DNA of 64,000 nucleotides from Rhodanobacter sp. ANJX3 (GCF_014200755.1 NZ_JACHCM010000004.1:186001-250000); one strand, 5' to 3'. Shown: positions 42,896 to 51,730, counted from the first letter of the stretch. Program-made: numbers and translations. Notes: a model not told the origin generated them from the sequence alone.

Positions 42896-45106
42896 TCAGA
42901 AATCCTTCTGCAGCGTGACGTACAGACCGCGACGAGGACCGTACTGCGGCGCGCCCACGCCAATACCGGTACCGTCACGTAGCTCATAGGTGCGATCGAG
43001 CGCGTTGATCACCGCCAGCTGCGTGTGCAGCTTGCCGATGCTGGCGAAATTGAAATCGTGCGACACGTTGAGATTGAGCTGGAAATAATCCGGTAGCGAC
43101 AGGCCGTTCGGCGTGTCGCCGTCCCGCCGCAGACCGGTGCCGAACAGGTAATCCGCGCCCACCTTGGTGGTATCGGTCAGCGCGTAGGTGATGCCGCCGG
43201 AAGACGTAATCTTCTGGTCGTGATCGAGGTGGATGTAGTTGTCGTAGATGTAGGCCAGATCCACCGGCGAGAAGTTGTACTGGCCGGTGATCACGCGCTC
43301 GCCCATCGCGCGGTTGAAGGCGATGTTGGTATAGAAACTCAGCGGGCCCTGATCGTAGTTCAGGGTGAACTCGTTGCCGCGGATGCGGCCCGAGTTGTAG
43401 TTGAAGGTGGAGAAGATCAGCGCCGCGCCGAACTGGCCTTCGTCCTGCAGACGGTCGACTTTGCGGTAGTAGCTGTCGAAGCCGATGGTCCAGGCCGAAC
43501 CGAAGTTCTGCGAGATGCCGGCGTCGTAGTAGTTGGATCGCTCGGTCAACGGGGTGTTGTTACCGTTGCTGGGCAGCGCGTTGGTGGTGCCCTGGAACTT
43601 GATGATGTCGGTGGTGGTGATCGCCTCGGTCGCCGGCGGCGTGAAGTAACGTGAGTAGCCGGCGTGCAACGTGGTGCTGTCGGTGGCCTGGTAGACCAGG
43701 CCCAAGCGCGGGCTCAGCTGGCTTTCGGTGCGGAAGGCCTGATATTCATCGGCGCGCAGGCCGTAGTTCATGGTCAGCTTGTCGCTGATGCTCCACTCGT
43801 CCTGCAGATAGGCCGCATAGGTCTTGGCGACGATGCGGCTCTCATCGAAGATATTGAACGGCACGGTGCTGGTCTGGTTGCCGTCGGCGTCGGCCGGGAA
43901 CACCAGCGAGTTATTGCCGCTCACCGCGCGCTCGAAGTTGCCGTAAACGCCGTAGCGCAGCGTGTTGCTGTCGCCCAGCGGCGTGGAGAAATCGGCCTGC
44001 AGCGTGCTGGCCACGTTGCTGCGATTGATGGTGGCAGCAACACCGTTGAACATCAGGTCGCCCACGTCATCCGGCAAAAAGCCTACGCTGGTATAACGCC
44101 GTCCCAGGGACACCTGATAGGCGGTGTCGCCGAGCTTACCCTGCAATGCCAGTACGCCGAAGCGGGTTTTTTCGTTCTGTTGCTCGTTGAGATTGGCCGA
44201 GTTGAAATCGACCGTATCGAGATAGCCGTAGGTCGGCGTCTGGCCGGGGTTGTTGGGAATCTGGAAGCGGTTGTTCGAAACGCCGAAAAGGAAGCTCAGG
44301 CGCGTGTCGTTGTTGATCAGGTACGACACGTCGCCGAAGGCCTTCACCTGGTTGGTATGGTCATGGATCGGCGTGCGGCTTGCCGTCGGATTCTCGATGC
44401 CGACGTCGCTTTCCATGTAATTGGCGGTGAGGAAGTAGCTCCAGCGGTCGTTGCTGCCCCAGATCGACGCATTGGGATTGAACGTGCCGAACGAACCGGT
44501 GGTCACGCCGACGCTGCCGCCGTTGCCGAGGTCGTGGCCGCTCTTGGTCGTGATATCGACCACCGCCGCGGTGCGGTCGCCGTACTGCGCCGGAAGTGCA
44601 CCGTCGAGCAGCTTCACATTCTGGATCGTGCGCGCGTCCAGCGCCTGACCAAAGCCGGAGATCGACTCGGGAATGAGCACGCCGTTGATGCGGTACTGCA
44701 GGTTGGCGTGATCGCCGCGTACGTGGATGCCGCCATACGAATCCTGCACCACGCCCGGTGCCTGCAGCAGCACCTGGTTGAGCGGTGTGGATGCACCCAG
44801 CGGCAGTTGCTCGATCGCCTTCTGGTCGATCACGTACTGGCTGCTGCCGGTGTCCGGCGAGAGCGAGTTGCGCGCCTGATCGAGCGCTGCCGTCACGTCC
44901 ACCGCGCTCAGGTTCTTGGCATCTTTCGACGGCTGCTTGTTGCGCGAACCATGATCGACCGTGCCATCCGTCGTTGCACTGTCGCTGGCAGCACTGTCGC
45001 TCGTGACGGGTGCGGATGGATTGGTCGGTGGCGTGGTGTCGGCGGCCTGAGCGGATAGTGTGCCCAGGGCAAGGGCAAGGCTCAGGGCAAGCAGGGAGGG
45101 CTTCAT
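42896..45106 (-). CDS. TonB-dependent outer-membrane receptor, probably zinc-responsive
   Basis: 736 residues. Signal peptide to about residue 22 (LSAQAAD), then a Thr/Ser-rich linker, a TonB-box-like SAVDVTA near residue 67, a plug domain from about 85 to 200 (IHVRGDHANLQYRINGV) and a beta-barrel that ends in the aromatic residue of LYVTLQKDF, as needed for insertion. His-rich segments (IHDHTNQ and IHLDHDQK) lie in the barrel but no long His loop as in ZnuD. Start at 45106 (MKPSLLALS) rather than 45118. A perfect Zur-like palindrome lies 40 bp upstream. Substrate is not known; zinc or a zinc chelate is inferred from the operator. Confidence 0.88.
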   Translation of the reverse strand: MKPSLLALSLALALGTLSAQAADTTPPTNPSAPVTSDSAASDSATTDGTVDHGSRNKQPSKDAKNLSAVDVTAALDQARNSLSPDTGSSQYVIDQKAIEQLPLGASTPLNQVLLQAPGVVQDSYGGIHVRGDHANLQYRINGVLIPESISGFGQALDARTIQNVKLLDGALPAQYGDRTAAVVDITTKSGHDLGNGGSVGVTTGSFGTFNPNASIWGSNDRWSYFLTANYMESDVGIENPTASRTPIHDHTNQVKAFGDVSYLINNDTRLSFLFGVSNNRFQIPNNPGQTPTYGYLDTVDFNSANLNEQQNEKTRFGVLALQGKLGDTAYQVSLGRRYTSVGFLPDDVGDLMFNGVAATINRSNVASTLQADFSTPLGDSNTLRYGVYGNFERAVSGNNSLVFPADADGNQTSTVPFNIFDESRIVAKTYAAYLQDEWSISDKLTMNYGLRADEYQAFRTESQLSPRLGLVYQATDSTTLHAGYSRYFTPPATEAITTTDIIKFQGTTNALPSNGNNTPLTERSNYYDAGISQNFGSAWTIGFDSYYRKVDRLQDEGQFGAALIFSTFNYNSGRIRGNEFTLNYDQGPLSFYTNIAFNRAMGERVITGQYNFSPVDLAYIYDNYIHLDHDQKITSSGGITYALTDTTKVGADYLFGTGLRRDGDTPNGLSLPDYFQLNLNVSHDFNFASIGKLHTQLAVINALDRTYELRDGTGIGVGAPQYGPRRGLYVTLQKDF

Positions 45107-45509
45107 CGGGGGTTCCATCAGGGGCAGTAAAAAGGAGGTGTGTATGTAATGTTATAACATTACTTAACTAGCGTGTAGCGCGTATGCGCCAGAAGTCATG
45201 CTTGCGGGGGTATCGATGATCATTTGGCCCCTGGAGCCTGTTCATGACCTGCCCGCATATCGCATTGTCATCGGAGCGGTCGTCAGGCGGCGGCGCGATG
45301 GCAACCCTCCGGACCGGGGCCACGCGAAGTCCTGAGCTTACCGATGCAGCCACACAACGCGCCGACAAGAACGGTACGCGTCGATCCGGCAAAATGCCGC
45401 TCTTTGAGCCGAGCTTCACGCCGTTCGCCTAGACTGCGTCCTACCCTCTGGAAAACCGGCCTGCGCGCCAAGCGCATCCGTCGCTGAATCAGGCATTCGG
45501 GAGCCACGC
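45107..45509. other. Divergent intergenic region of about 400 bp
   Basis: Holds the Zur-like palindrome near its left end. The remainder shows no convincing gene; a 62-codon frame at 45244-45432 is not protein-like. The right end carries the EcsC-type gene's ribosome site (GGGAG) and presumably its promoter, for which CCTAGACTGCG near 45428-45438 may be a -10 region. There is no good -35. Confidence 0.4.
45146..45163. promoter_or_regulatory. Zur-like operator palindrome
   Basis: GTAATGTTATAACATTAC is a perfect 18-bp palindrome 40 bp upstream of the TonB receptor start. It agrees closely with the known proteobacterial zinc-uptake regulator boxes, which share a TGTTAT/ATAACA core. The TTATAA centre could overlap the -10 region on the minus strand, which is a position for repression. 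Confidence 0.75.
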
Positions 45510-46361
45510 ATGAGCAAGACCAGCAAGAACGTACCGGCCGTTATCGAGCCGGTAGAGCACAACAAGGTGACCCAGGCCATCCTCGATTTCGTCAGCAAGG
45601 TGCCGGCGAGCAAGATCGACAGCAGTGCGAATCCCGACGCGGAGGCGCACCGCATCGCCAACGCGGCCGCCCGACGCGCGGCCCTGACCGCCGGTTCGCT
45701 GGCGCTGCCGCCCGGCCCTCTGGGCTGGCTGACCATTCTTCCGGAGCTGACGCTGATCTGGAAAATCCAGGCGCAGATGGTCAGCGATATCGCCGCGGCG
45801 TATGGCCATCACGCGTCGCTCGGCCGCGAACAGATGCTGTGGTGCCTGTTTCGACATACCGCCGCCCAAGCGTTCCGCGATCTGGTGGTGCAGATGGGCG
45901 ACCGGCTGGTGTTTCGTCGCATGTCGCACGGCATCGCACAACGCGTGGCCAAGCAGGTTGGCATCAAGCTGACCCAGCGCACCGTCGGCGAAGGCATCTC
46001 ACGCTGGCTGCCGGTTGTCGGCGCGATCGGCGTGGGCGCCTACGCTTATTACGACACCGGTCACGTCGCCAGCACGGCCATTGCGCTCTTCAGCGGCAAT
46101 ATGGAAATGATGGACGACGCCGATGATGCAGTCGCCGCCTCGGGCGCCGCCGCAGCCACTGCGGCCGTGCTGAAACCCAAGCCAAAAACTGTCAGCGCCG
46201 CCAAGACGGCGGTGAAAAAAGCGGTGAAGAAAGTCGCGAAAAAGGCCGCCAACAAGGCGCTGGCGAGCACTGCGCGCAAGATTGCCAAGAAGGCCGATAG
46301 CGTGAGCAAAGCCGCCAGCAAACGAGCGGCCGCCAAACCCCGCAAGCCGAAGTCCGAATGA
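45510..46361 (+). CDS. EcsC-family protein with histone-H1-like C-terminal tail
   Basis: 283 residues. The EcsC-like domain (about 15-210) includes ALPPGPLGWLTILPELTLIWKIQAQM and later VVGAIGVGAYAYYDT, two hydrophobic hairpins expected at the membrane surface. From residue 222 the sequence becomes almost only Lys, Ala, Pro, Val and Ser (KKAVKKVAKKAANKALAS), like the tails of histone H1-type and DNA-condensing proteins. GGGAG precedes the ATG. EcsC homologues have no settled enzymatic role. The tail should bind nucleic acid or acidic lipids; both are inference. It lies divergent from the TonB receptor and 37 bp before pteridine reductase. Confidence 0.8.
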   Translation: MSKTSKNVPAVIEPVEHNKVTQAILDFVSKVPASKIDSSANPDAEAHRIANAAARRAALTAGSLALPPGPLGWLTILPELTLIWKIQAQMVSDIAAAYGHHASLGREQMLWCLFRHTAAQAFRDLVVQMGDRLVFRRMSHGIAQRVAKQVGIKLTQRTVGEGISRWLPVVGAIGVGAYAYYDTGHVASTAIALFSGNMEMMDDADDAVAASGAAAATAAVLKPKPKTVSAAKTAVKKAVKKVAKKAANKALASTARKIAKKADSVSKAASKRAAAKPRKPKSE

Positions 46362-46398
46362 ACCCGCAAGCTCCGGCACTCGGCGGCGTGGCCCACGC

Positions 46399-47145
46399 AT
46401 GACCACGGCACATCCTAGACCCGTTGCTCTGATCACCGGCGCCAGCCGCCGCGTCGGCGCGGTCGTCGCGCGCACGTTGCACACGGCTGGCTACGATCTG
46501 GCATTGCACTATCGCCACTCCAGCGATGAGGCACAAGCCTTGGCGAACGATCTGGAAGCGCAGCGTCCGAACAGCACGCTGCTGATGCAGGCCGATCTGG
46601 CCGATCTGTCTGCACTGCCTGCCCTGATCAACACGCTGCTCGCGCACTTTGGCCGGCTCGATGCGCTGATCAACAACGCCTCCGCGTTCTATGCCACGCC
46701 GCTGGACAGCGCCACATCCACGCAGTGGAACGAACTGTTCGCTTCCAACGCGCAGGCACCGTTTTTTCTGACACAAGCAGCCATACCGGCGCTGCGTAAA
46801 AGCGGCGGCGGCATCGTCAACATGCTGGATATCTACGCCGAGCGGCCGCTGGCCGGCTACACGCTGTACTGCATGGCCAAGGCTTCGCTCGCCGCCATGA
46901 CGCGCTCGCTGGCGCTGGAGCTCGGCCCGGACATTCGCGTCAACGGCATCGCGCCGGGCGCGGTGCTGTGGCCGTCCGAAGGCAAGAGTGAGGAAGAACA
47001 GAACGAACTGCTTTCGCGCACGCCGCTGAAGCGCGCCGGCACACCGGAGGATGTCGCCAGCGCCATTCTCTGGCTGCTGCGCGATGCGCACTACACAACC
47101 GGCCAGGTCATCCACGTGGACGGCGGACGCATCCTGTCCATCTGA
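46399..47145 (+). CDS. Pteridine reductase (short-chain dehydrogenase)
   Basis: 248 residues. The Rossmann motif TGASRRVG at 15-22 contains the RR signature of pteridine reductases (NADPH preference). NNASAFYATPLD follows, and YCMAKASLAAMTRSLALE gives the catalytic Tyr-x3-Lys. The C-terminus GQVIHVDGGRIL closes the fold. It reduces dihydrobiopterin or dihydrofolate, so it can substitute for or back up dihydrofolate reductase. Genes folK and folB are 1.3 kb away, on the opposite strand. Confidence 0.88.
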   Translation: MTTAHPRPVALITGASRRVGAVVARTLHTAGYDLALHYRHSSDEAQALANDLEAQRPNSTLLMQADLADLSALPALINTLLAHFGRLDALINNASAFYATPLDSATSTQWNELFASNAQAPFFLTQAAIPALRKSGGGIVNMLDIYAERPLAGYTLYCMAKASLAAMTRSLALELGPDIRVNGIAPGAVLWPSEGKSEEEQNELLSRTPLKRAGTPEDVASAILWLLRDAHYTTGQVIHVDGGRILSI

Positions 47146-47155
47146 AACCTGCCAA

Positions 47156-47187
47156 CAAAAGGCCTCCCGATACGGAGGCCTTTTTGT
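47156..47187. terminator. Bidirectional terminator between convergent genes
   Basis: AAAGGCCTCC / GGAGGCCTTT form a 10-bp perfect stem with a 6-base loop, followed by a five-T run on the plus strand and four T (ending TTTTG) on the minus. It separates the convergent pteridine reductase and DUF6159 genes. Confidence 0.92.
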
Positions 47188-47213
47188 TCAAAATGTAACG
47201 CCAGCTGCAGCGA

Positions 47214-48071
47214 TTATTTCTTGCTGCGAAACGCCTGATCCAGCAGCACCGAATCGAAGCCCACGCTCGTTTCGCCGGACTCCGCATAGCGATACAGGGC
47301 CGCCGCATAGATGCCGTGCAAGGATGCCTGAATCAGCCCGAGCAGGGTCAGGCCGAGCACCACCACGACAATAGCGACGACCAGCGCCGCAACAGACTGC
47401 AGCGCCATCGCGCCGCCGATCAGCACCGCGGCCACCACGACGGAAAGCACCATAAAGACGCCGAACACTACGCCAATACCGCCGTTACCGATCAAGTTTT
47501 CGCCCCAGCTGCGCTTGAGCAATTCCACGCTGTGCTTGACGGCATCGACCGGCCCCACTTCCTGGCTGGCGAGAATCGGCACCACGAGAAACGTCGCCAC
47601 CGTCCAGGCCAGGCCCAGAAAGCCGACGACAAAACGACCGATCAGACCCAGCCGCTCCTGCACCATGCGCAGCACCAGCCCGACCGTCGCCGCGATCAGC
47701 GCATAGCCCAGAATGTGCGTGATCCTGGAACGCGCCAGTGCGAAGCCCGCCGATACGCTGGTCGGCTCACCGCGCAAATGCATCAGCGCCACGCCGGTCA
47801 ACGCCGTCTGGAAAAAGATGATGACGAAGTATTGCACCAGATAAAACGCAAACATCAGCAGATACGAGCCGGCCGACATGCGCTGATGAAAATCCTGCCC
47901 GGCGTGTTCGTTGCCGACCATCATCAGTATCACCGGCAGCAGAAAACTCGCCGCCACCAGCAGCGTGCACGCTCCCGACAGCAGCGGAAAAATCAACAGC
48001 GACTTGTCCGACTGCAGTACGGCCGCGCTGGCCTTCATCAAAGCCCAGCTTCGCGAAAACTTCCCCGCCAT
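47214..48071 (-). CDS. DUF6159-like polytopic membrane protein
   Basis: 285 residues from MAGKFSRSW, preceded by GGGGGAG. Six helices are predicted (about residues 25-50, 70-92, 105-130, 140-160, 190-215 and 220-250), with the amphipathic N-terminus SWALMKASAAVLQSDKSLLIFPLLSG that is characteristic of this family. Function is unknown. An open frame to 48182 was rejected because its extra residues lack similarity. It precedes folK by about 370 bp on the same strand order (folB, folK, this gene). Confidence 0.78.
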   Translation of the reverse strand: MAGKFSRSWALMKASAAVLQSDKSLLIFPLLSGACTLLVAASFLLPVILMMVGNEHAGQDFHQRMSAGSYLLMFAFYLVQYFVIIFFQTALTGVALMHLRGEPTSVSAGFALARSRITHILGYALIAATVGLVLRMVQERLGLIGRFVVGFLGLAWTVATFLVVPILASQEVGPVDAVKHSVELLKRSWGENLIGNGGIGVVFGVFMVLSVVVAAVLIGGAMALQSVAALVVAIVVVVLGLTLLGLIQASLHGIYAAALYRYAESGETSVGFDSVLLDQAFRSKK

Positions 48072-48439
48072 GACGTTTCTCCCCCGTGGATGACGCTGCT
48101 GTTTTAGCACCGATTGAAATGCTGCAACAGTGACGAATGGCGGGGAAGGGAAATGGCGATTGCGCAGGGCGCTAGCAGCCAAAAGACCAGACTCGCCCGG
48201 AAGCGCTCAACTCCGTCTACCCTGAGCGTAGCGACGCAGTGGCGCAGTGGCGCAGTGGAAGGGTAAGTTGTTGGAGCCACTTTGACTCTGCTTGCTACGC
48301 AAGCGACGCTCAGTGCGAACGGGCGGGCAAGCAAACGAGTTGACTTGGCAGGCAATGGAAAACGGCAAAACACTGCGTGACTTCGCTTGAGACCGACAAC
48401 CAGTCCATGCAGCTGGCATGGAAATAGGAAAGCCTTTGC
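48072..48439. other. Intergenic region of about 370 bp with tandem repeat and inverted pairs
   Basis: No gene is seen. GGCGCAGT is repeated in tandem at about 48233-48258. It is enclosed by an inverted pair (TACCCT near 48219 and AGGGTA near 48260) and by CTGAGCGT near 48222 against ACGCTCAG near 48306. The region can therefore fold extensively. A translated remnant or repeat element is possible; I see no match I can name. Confidence 0.4.
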
Positions 48440-48940
48440 CTAGCCCGCCGACAAATCCATCGACGTATCAACGCTCATCGGTTCGCTCTCAGCCGGAAAC
48501 TTCCGCCACAACTCGGCCATGCTTTCGCCGCTGAGCGGATGCCGGAAATCCGGCGCGATATCGGCGACGGGGCGCAGCACGAAGGCGAACTGCAGCTCGT
48601 TGCGCGGTATCTGCAGATGGCCCGGGCCATCGATGATTAAATCGTCGTAGAAGACGATATCCAGATCCAGCGTGCGGTCCGCGTAGCGCGGCACGTCGCG
48701 GCGGCGGCCGTGGCGATCTTCCAGCGCATGCAGCCACTCGTTCAACGCCGTCGGCGAAAGATCGGTGTCCAGACCCACGGCCAGATTGACGAACTCCGCA
48801 CCCTCGAAACCGACTGCCTTGCTGCGATAAGCGGGCGACACGGCGAGCGCGCCGAAGCGTTGGCGCAGTTCGTCGACAGCAGCTCGCAGATAACGCTGAG
48901 GCTCCACGTTGGAGCCCAGGCTGAGATACACGCGCGCCAT
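48440..48940 (-). CDS. folK: 2-amino-4-hydroxy-6-hydroxymethyldihydropteridine diphosphokinase
   Basis: 166 residues. HPPK transfers pyrophosphate from ATP to the hydroxymethyl-pterin, the step before dihydropteroate synthase. The start MARVYLSLGSNVEPQ and the HPPK signature around RTLDLDIVFYDD carry the Mg aspartates. Its ATG overlaps the folB stop codon by one base (TGATG), so the two genes are coupled. Length is normal for the family. Confidence 0.95.
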   Translation of the reverse strand: MARVYLSLGSNVEPQRYLRAAVDELRQRFGALAVSPAYRSKAVGFEGAEFVNLAVGLDTDLSPTALNEWLHALEDRHGRRRDVPRYADRTLDLDIVFYDDLIIDGPGHLQIPRNELQFAFVLRPVADIAPDFRHPLSGESMAELWRKFPAESEPMSVDTSMDLSAG

Positions 48941-49299
48941 CAGTCCGGCCGCGTGCCGCGTTCGATGCGCACGCCGACCGACTTGGCGCCGCGCACCGCG
49001 CCGGGCTTGGACAGCTTCAGGCGCACCCAGCTGACGCCGAATTCCTCACGGATGATCAGCGCGCAGCGCTCGGCCAACGTCTCGACCAGCCCGAAGCTGG
49101 ATTCGCCGACGTAGCCGATCAGGCGCTTGGATACGTCCTTGTAATTGAGCGTATCGGCAATGTTGTCGCTGGCGGCCGGGCGCGTGTTGTCGAAGGCCAT
49201 CTCGATGTCGAACGACAGCGTCTGGCGCACCCGACGCTCCCAGTCGTAAATACCGATGACGGTATCGATACGCAGGTCTTCGATGAAAACGATATCCAT
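48940..49299 (-). CDS. folB: Dihydroneopterin aldolase
   Basis: 119 residues from MDIVFIEDLRID; an ATG three codons upstream (49308) is also possible. It cleaves dihydroneopterin to 6-hydroxymethyl-dihydropterin. Conserved elements are the N-terminal VIGIYDWERRVRQ, the strand region TLNYKDVSKRL and the substrate/base Glu in LVETLAERC. The lysine near the C-terminus, in SKPGAV, is characteristic. The order folB-folK as an overlapping pair places two consecutive steps of folate synthesis together. Confidence 0.94.
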   Translation of the reverse strand: MDIVFIEDLRIDTVIGIYDWERRVRQTLSFDIEMAFDNTRPAASDNIADTLNYKDVSKRLIGYVGESSFGLVETLAERCALIIREEFGVSWVRLKLSKPGAVRGAKSVGVRIERGTRPD

Positions 49300-49398
49300 G
49301 GAAAGCATTGCCCGTTGATCAGGGGCACAGGGTCGGCGAGCCGGCCCGCAGATGCAAGCCGCCGATTGCCGCAGCGGCGGTCATGCGATCATAGGCGC

Positions 49399-50793
49399 AT
49401 GACCACGTTCAATACGCTTGCCCTCAAACCCGCCCTGCTCGACAGCGTCGAAACGCTGGGCTATGCCGATATGACGCCGGTGCAGGCGCAGAGCCTGCCG
49501 CCCATGCTCGAAGGTCGCGACGTGATCGCGCAGGCGCAGACCGGCAGCGGCAAGACTGCCGCTTTCGGCCTCAGCCTGCTGCAGACGCTGGACGCCGACA
49601 CCATTCGCCTGCAGGTGCTGGTGCTTTGCCCCACGCGCGAGCTGGCCGATCAGGTGAGCAAGGCGATCCGCCGGCTGGCGATCAATATTCCCAACGTGAA
49701 GCTGCTGACGCTGTGCGGCGGCATGCCGCTCGGCCCCCAGCTGGCCTCGCTGACCCACGATCCGCATATCGTGGTCGGCACGCCGGGCCGCGTGCAGGAG
49801 CATCTCAAGCGCGGCAGCCTGCACGGCGGCGGCATCAAGGTGCTGGTGCTGGATGAAGCCGACCGCATGCTCGACATGGGCTTCAGCGACGCGATCGACG
49901 ACATCGTCGGACGCATCGCCAAGCATCATCAAACCCTGCTGTTTTCCGCCACGTATCCGCAGGAGATTCGCGCCGTCAGCCAGCGCCTGCAAAAGAATCC
50001 GGTCGAGGTCACGGTGGACGCGCCGGCCAACGAGGTGCCGGCGATCGAGCAGCGCTTCCACGAAGTGGAGCCGGCGCAGAAGATCGATGCGCTGGCGCAG
50101 CTGCTCAGCGGCGAGCGCGGCGCCGACGTATCCGGCCAGCAGGCGCTGGTGTTCTGCAATATGCGCCGCGAGGTGGATGCAGTCGCACTGGAACTCGACC
50201 GCCGCGGCTTTTCGGCGCTGGCCCTGCACGGCGACATGGACCAGCGCGACCGCGACGAGGTGCTGGTGCGCTTCGTCAATCACAGTTGCAGCGTGCTGGT
50301 GGCCACTGACGTCGCCGCGCGCGGGCTGGACATCGTCTCGCTGCCGCTGGTCATCAGCTACGACATCGCGCACGATCCGGAAACCCATACGCATCGCATC
50401 GGACGCACCGGCCGCGCCGGTCAATCGGGCCTGGCGATCACACTGTGCGCGCCGCGCGAACGGCCCAAGGCACTCAACATCGAAGAGCTCAACGGTACGC
50501 CGCTCGCCTGGCGGCCGCTGAAAGTAGCGCCCCAGCGCAGCAAGACCCTGCATTTGGCGCCGATGAAAACCCTGGTGATCGACGCAGGACGACAGGACAA
50601 GCTGCGCCCCGGCGACATTCTCGGCGCGCTGACCGGCGACGCCGGGCTCGCCGCCAAGGACATTGGCAAGATCGACGTCTATGCGACGCGCGCCTACGTG
50701 GCCATCAGCTGCTCGCTCGCCGCCAAGGCGCTGGAGCGCCTGCGCGCCGGCAAGATCAAGGGCCGCAGCTTTCGCGTTCGCCCGCTGGGTTGA
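49399..50793 (+). CDS. dbpA: ATP-dependent RNA helicase DbpA
   Basis: 464 residues. DEAD-box motifs in order are AQTGSGKTA (46-54), PTRELADQ, LVLDEADRMLDMGF, FSATYP, VATDVAARGLDI and HRIGRTGRAG. The C-terminal 75 residues form an RRM-like domain (GALTGDAGLAAKDIGKIDV and RGKIKGRSFRVRPLG-type end) that in E. coli binds hairpin 92 of 23S rRNA. So this is the ribosome-assembly helicase DbpA rather than another DEAD protein. The start is the ATG at 49399; an earlier frame to 49315 has no family similarity. Confidence 0.94.
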   Translation: MTTFNTLALKPALLDSVETLGYADMTPVQAQSLPPMLEGRDVIAQAQTGSGKTAAFGLSLLQTLDADTIRLQVLVLCPTRELADQVSKAIRRLAINIPNVKLLTLCGGMPLGPQLASLTHDPHIVVGTPGRVQEHLKRGSLHGGGIKVLVLDEADRMLDMGFSDAIDDIVGRIAKHHQTLLFSATYPQEIRAVSQRLQKNPVEVTVDAPANEVPAIEQRFHEVEPAQKIDALAQLLSGERGADVSGQQALVFCNMRREVDAVALELDRRGFSALALHGDMDQRDRDEVLVRFVNHSCSVLVATDVAARGLDIVSLPLVISYDIAHDPETHTHRIGRTGRAGQSGLAITLCAPRERPKALNIEELNGTPLAWRPLKVAPQRSKTLHLAPMKTLVIDAGRQDKLRPGDILGALTGDAGLAAKDIGKIDVYATRAYVAISCSLAAKALERLRAGKIKGRSFRVRPLG

Positions 50794-50827
50794 TTGCGGA
50801 CTATCTATTATCTAAACAGACGACGGA

Positions 50828-51613
50828 ATGACTCCGATGATTCGACGGCTGACTTATCTCTTCGCGCTTGCCCTGCTGACCTGCTGCGCGCCCGCCGGCG
50901 CGGCGATACCCACGTATAGCTACAAGGTCGTGCACGTCTATCCGCACGACATTACCGCCTATACCGAAGGTCTGTTCTACAAGGACGGCTTTCTCTACGA
51001 AGCCACGGGCGAAGAGGGCGAATCGACCGTGCGCAAGGTCGAGCTCGAAACCGGCAAGGTGCTGCAGCGCTACGACGTGCCGCCGCAGTATTTCGGCGAG
51101 GGCATCGTGGACTGGAAGGGCAAGCTGCTGCAGCTCACCTGGAAAAGTCAGATCGGCTTCGTGCACGATCTCAGCACGTTCAAACTGGAGCGCAGCTTCA
51201 CCTATCCCGGCGAAGGCTGGGCGCTGACGCGCGACAGCAAGAAGCTCTACATGAGCGACGGCACGCCGACGCTGCGCGTGCTCAACCCGGATACGCTGCA
51301 GCAGATCGGCAGCATCGACGTCACCGCCGACGGCGAGCCGGTGAAGAACCTCAACGAGCTGGAGTGGGTGAAGGGCACCCTCTACGCGAACGTGTGGCTC
51401 ACCAGCAAGATCGTCCTGATCGATCCGGCCACGGGACACGTGACCGGCATCCTCGATCTCGCCAGCCTGTTCGACGTGAGTCAGCTACCGGAGCCGGTCA
51501 ACGATTGCCTCAACGGCATTGCCTACGACGCCAAGCACGATCGGCTTTTCGTCACCGGCAAGCGCTGGCCCAAGCTGTTCGAGATCAAGCTGGTGAAACA
51601 GCCGGCGACATAA
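50828..51613 (+). CDS. Glutaminyl-peptide cyclotransferase (plant-type)
   Basis: 261 residues with a signal peptide ending near APAGA (residue 25), so periplasmic or secreted. Beta-propeller features include YTEGLFYKDGFLYEATGEEG, WALTRDSKKLYMSDG and the segment LNELEWVKGTLYANVW, all typical of the plant/bacterial glutamine cyclotransferase family that forms N-terminal pyroglutamate. An alternative start is three codons later. It is single-gene, downstream of dbpA by about 34 bp. The upstream gap carries TTATCTAAACA, the same 11-mer as in the DUF2975 operator. Confidence 0.88.
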   Translation: MTPMIRRLTYLFALALLTCCAPAGAAIPTYSYKVVHVYPHDITAYTEGLFYKDGFLYEATGEEGESTVRKVELETGKVLQRYDVPPQYFGEGIVDWKGKLLQLTWKSQIGFVHDLSTFKLERSFTYPGEGWALTRDSKKLYMSDGTPTLRVLNPDTLQQIGSIDVTADGEPVKNLNELEWVKGTLYANVWLTSKIVLIDPATGHVTGILDLASLFDVSQLPEPVNDCLNGIAYDAKHDRLFVTGKRWPKLFEIKLVKQPAT

Positions 51614-51730
51614 GCGCTCAGGACTCTCCGGTTCGCCATGTCGATACTCCCGACGCCACGGCGCGCCGGTCGCTGGGTACTGGTCGTTGTCCTGGCTAAG
51701 CGACCAGGAGCGCAGGAGTTCGAACGTACG

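Noticed and set aside
45244-45432. 62-codon frame in the intergenic region before the EcsC-type gene
   Set aside because: No ribosome site, low-complexity composition and no recognisable family.
48235-48260. Possible CRISPR-like or short tandem array (GGCGCAGT)
   Set aside because: Only two to three copies of an 8-base unit, without spacers or cas genes.
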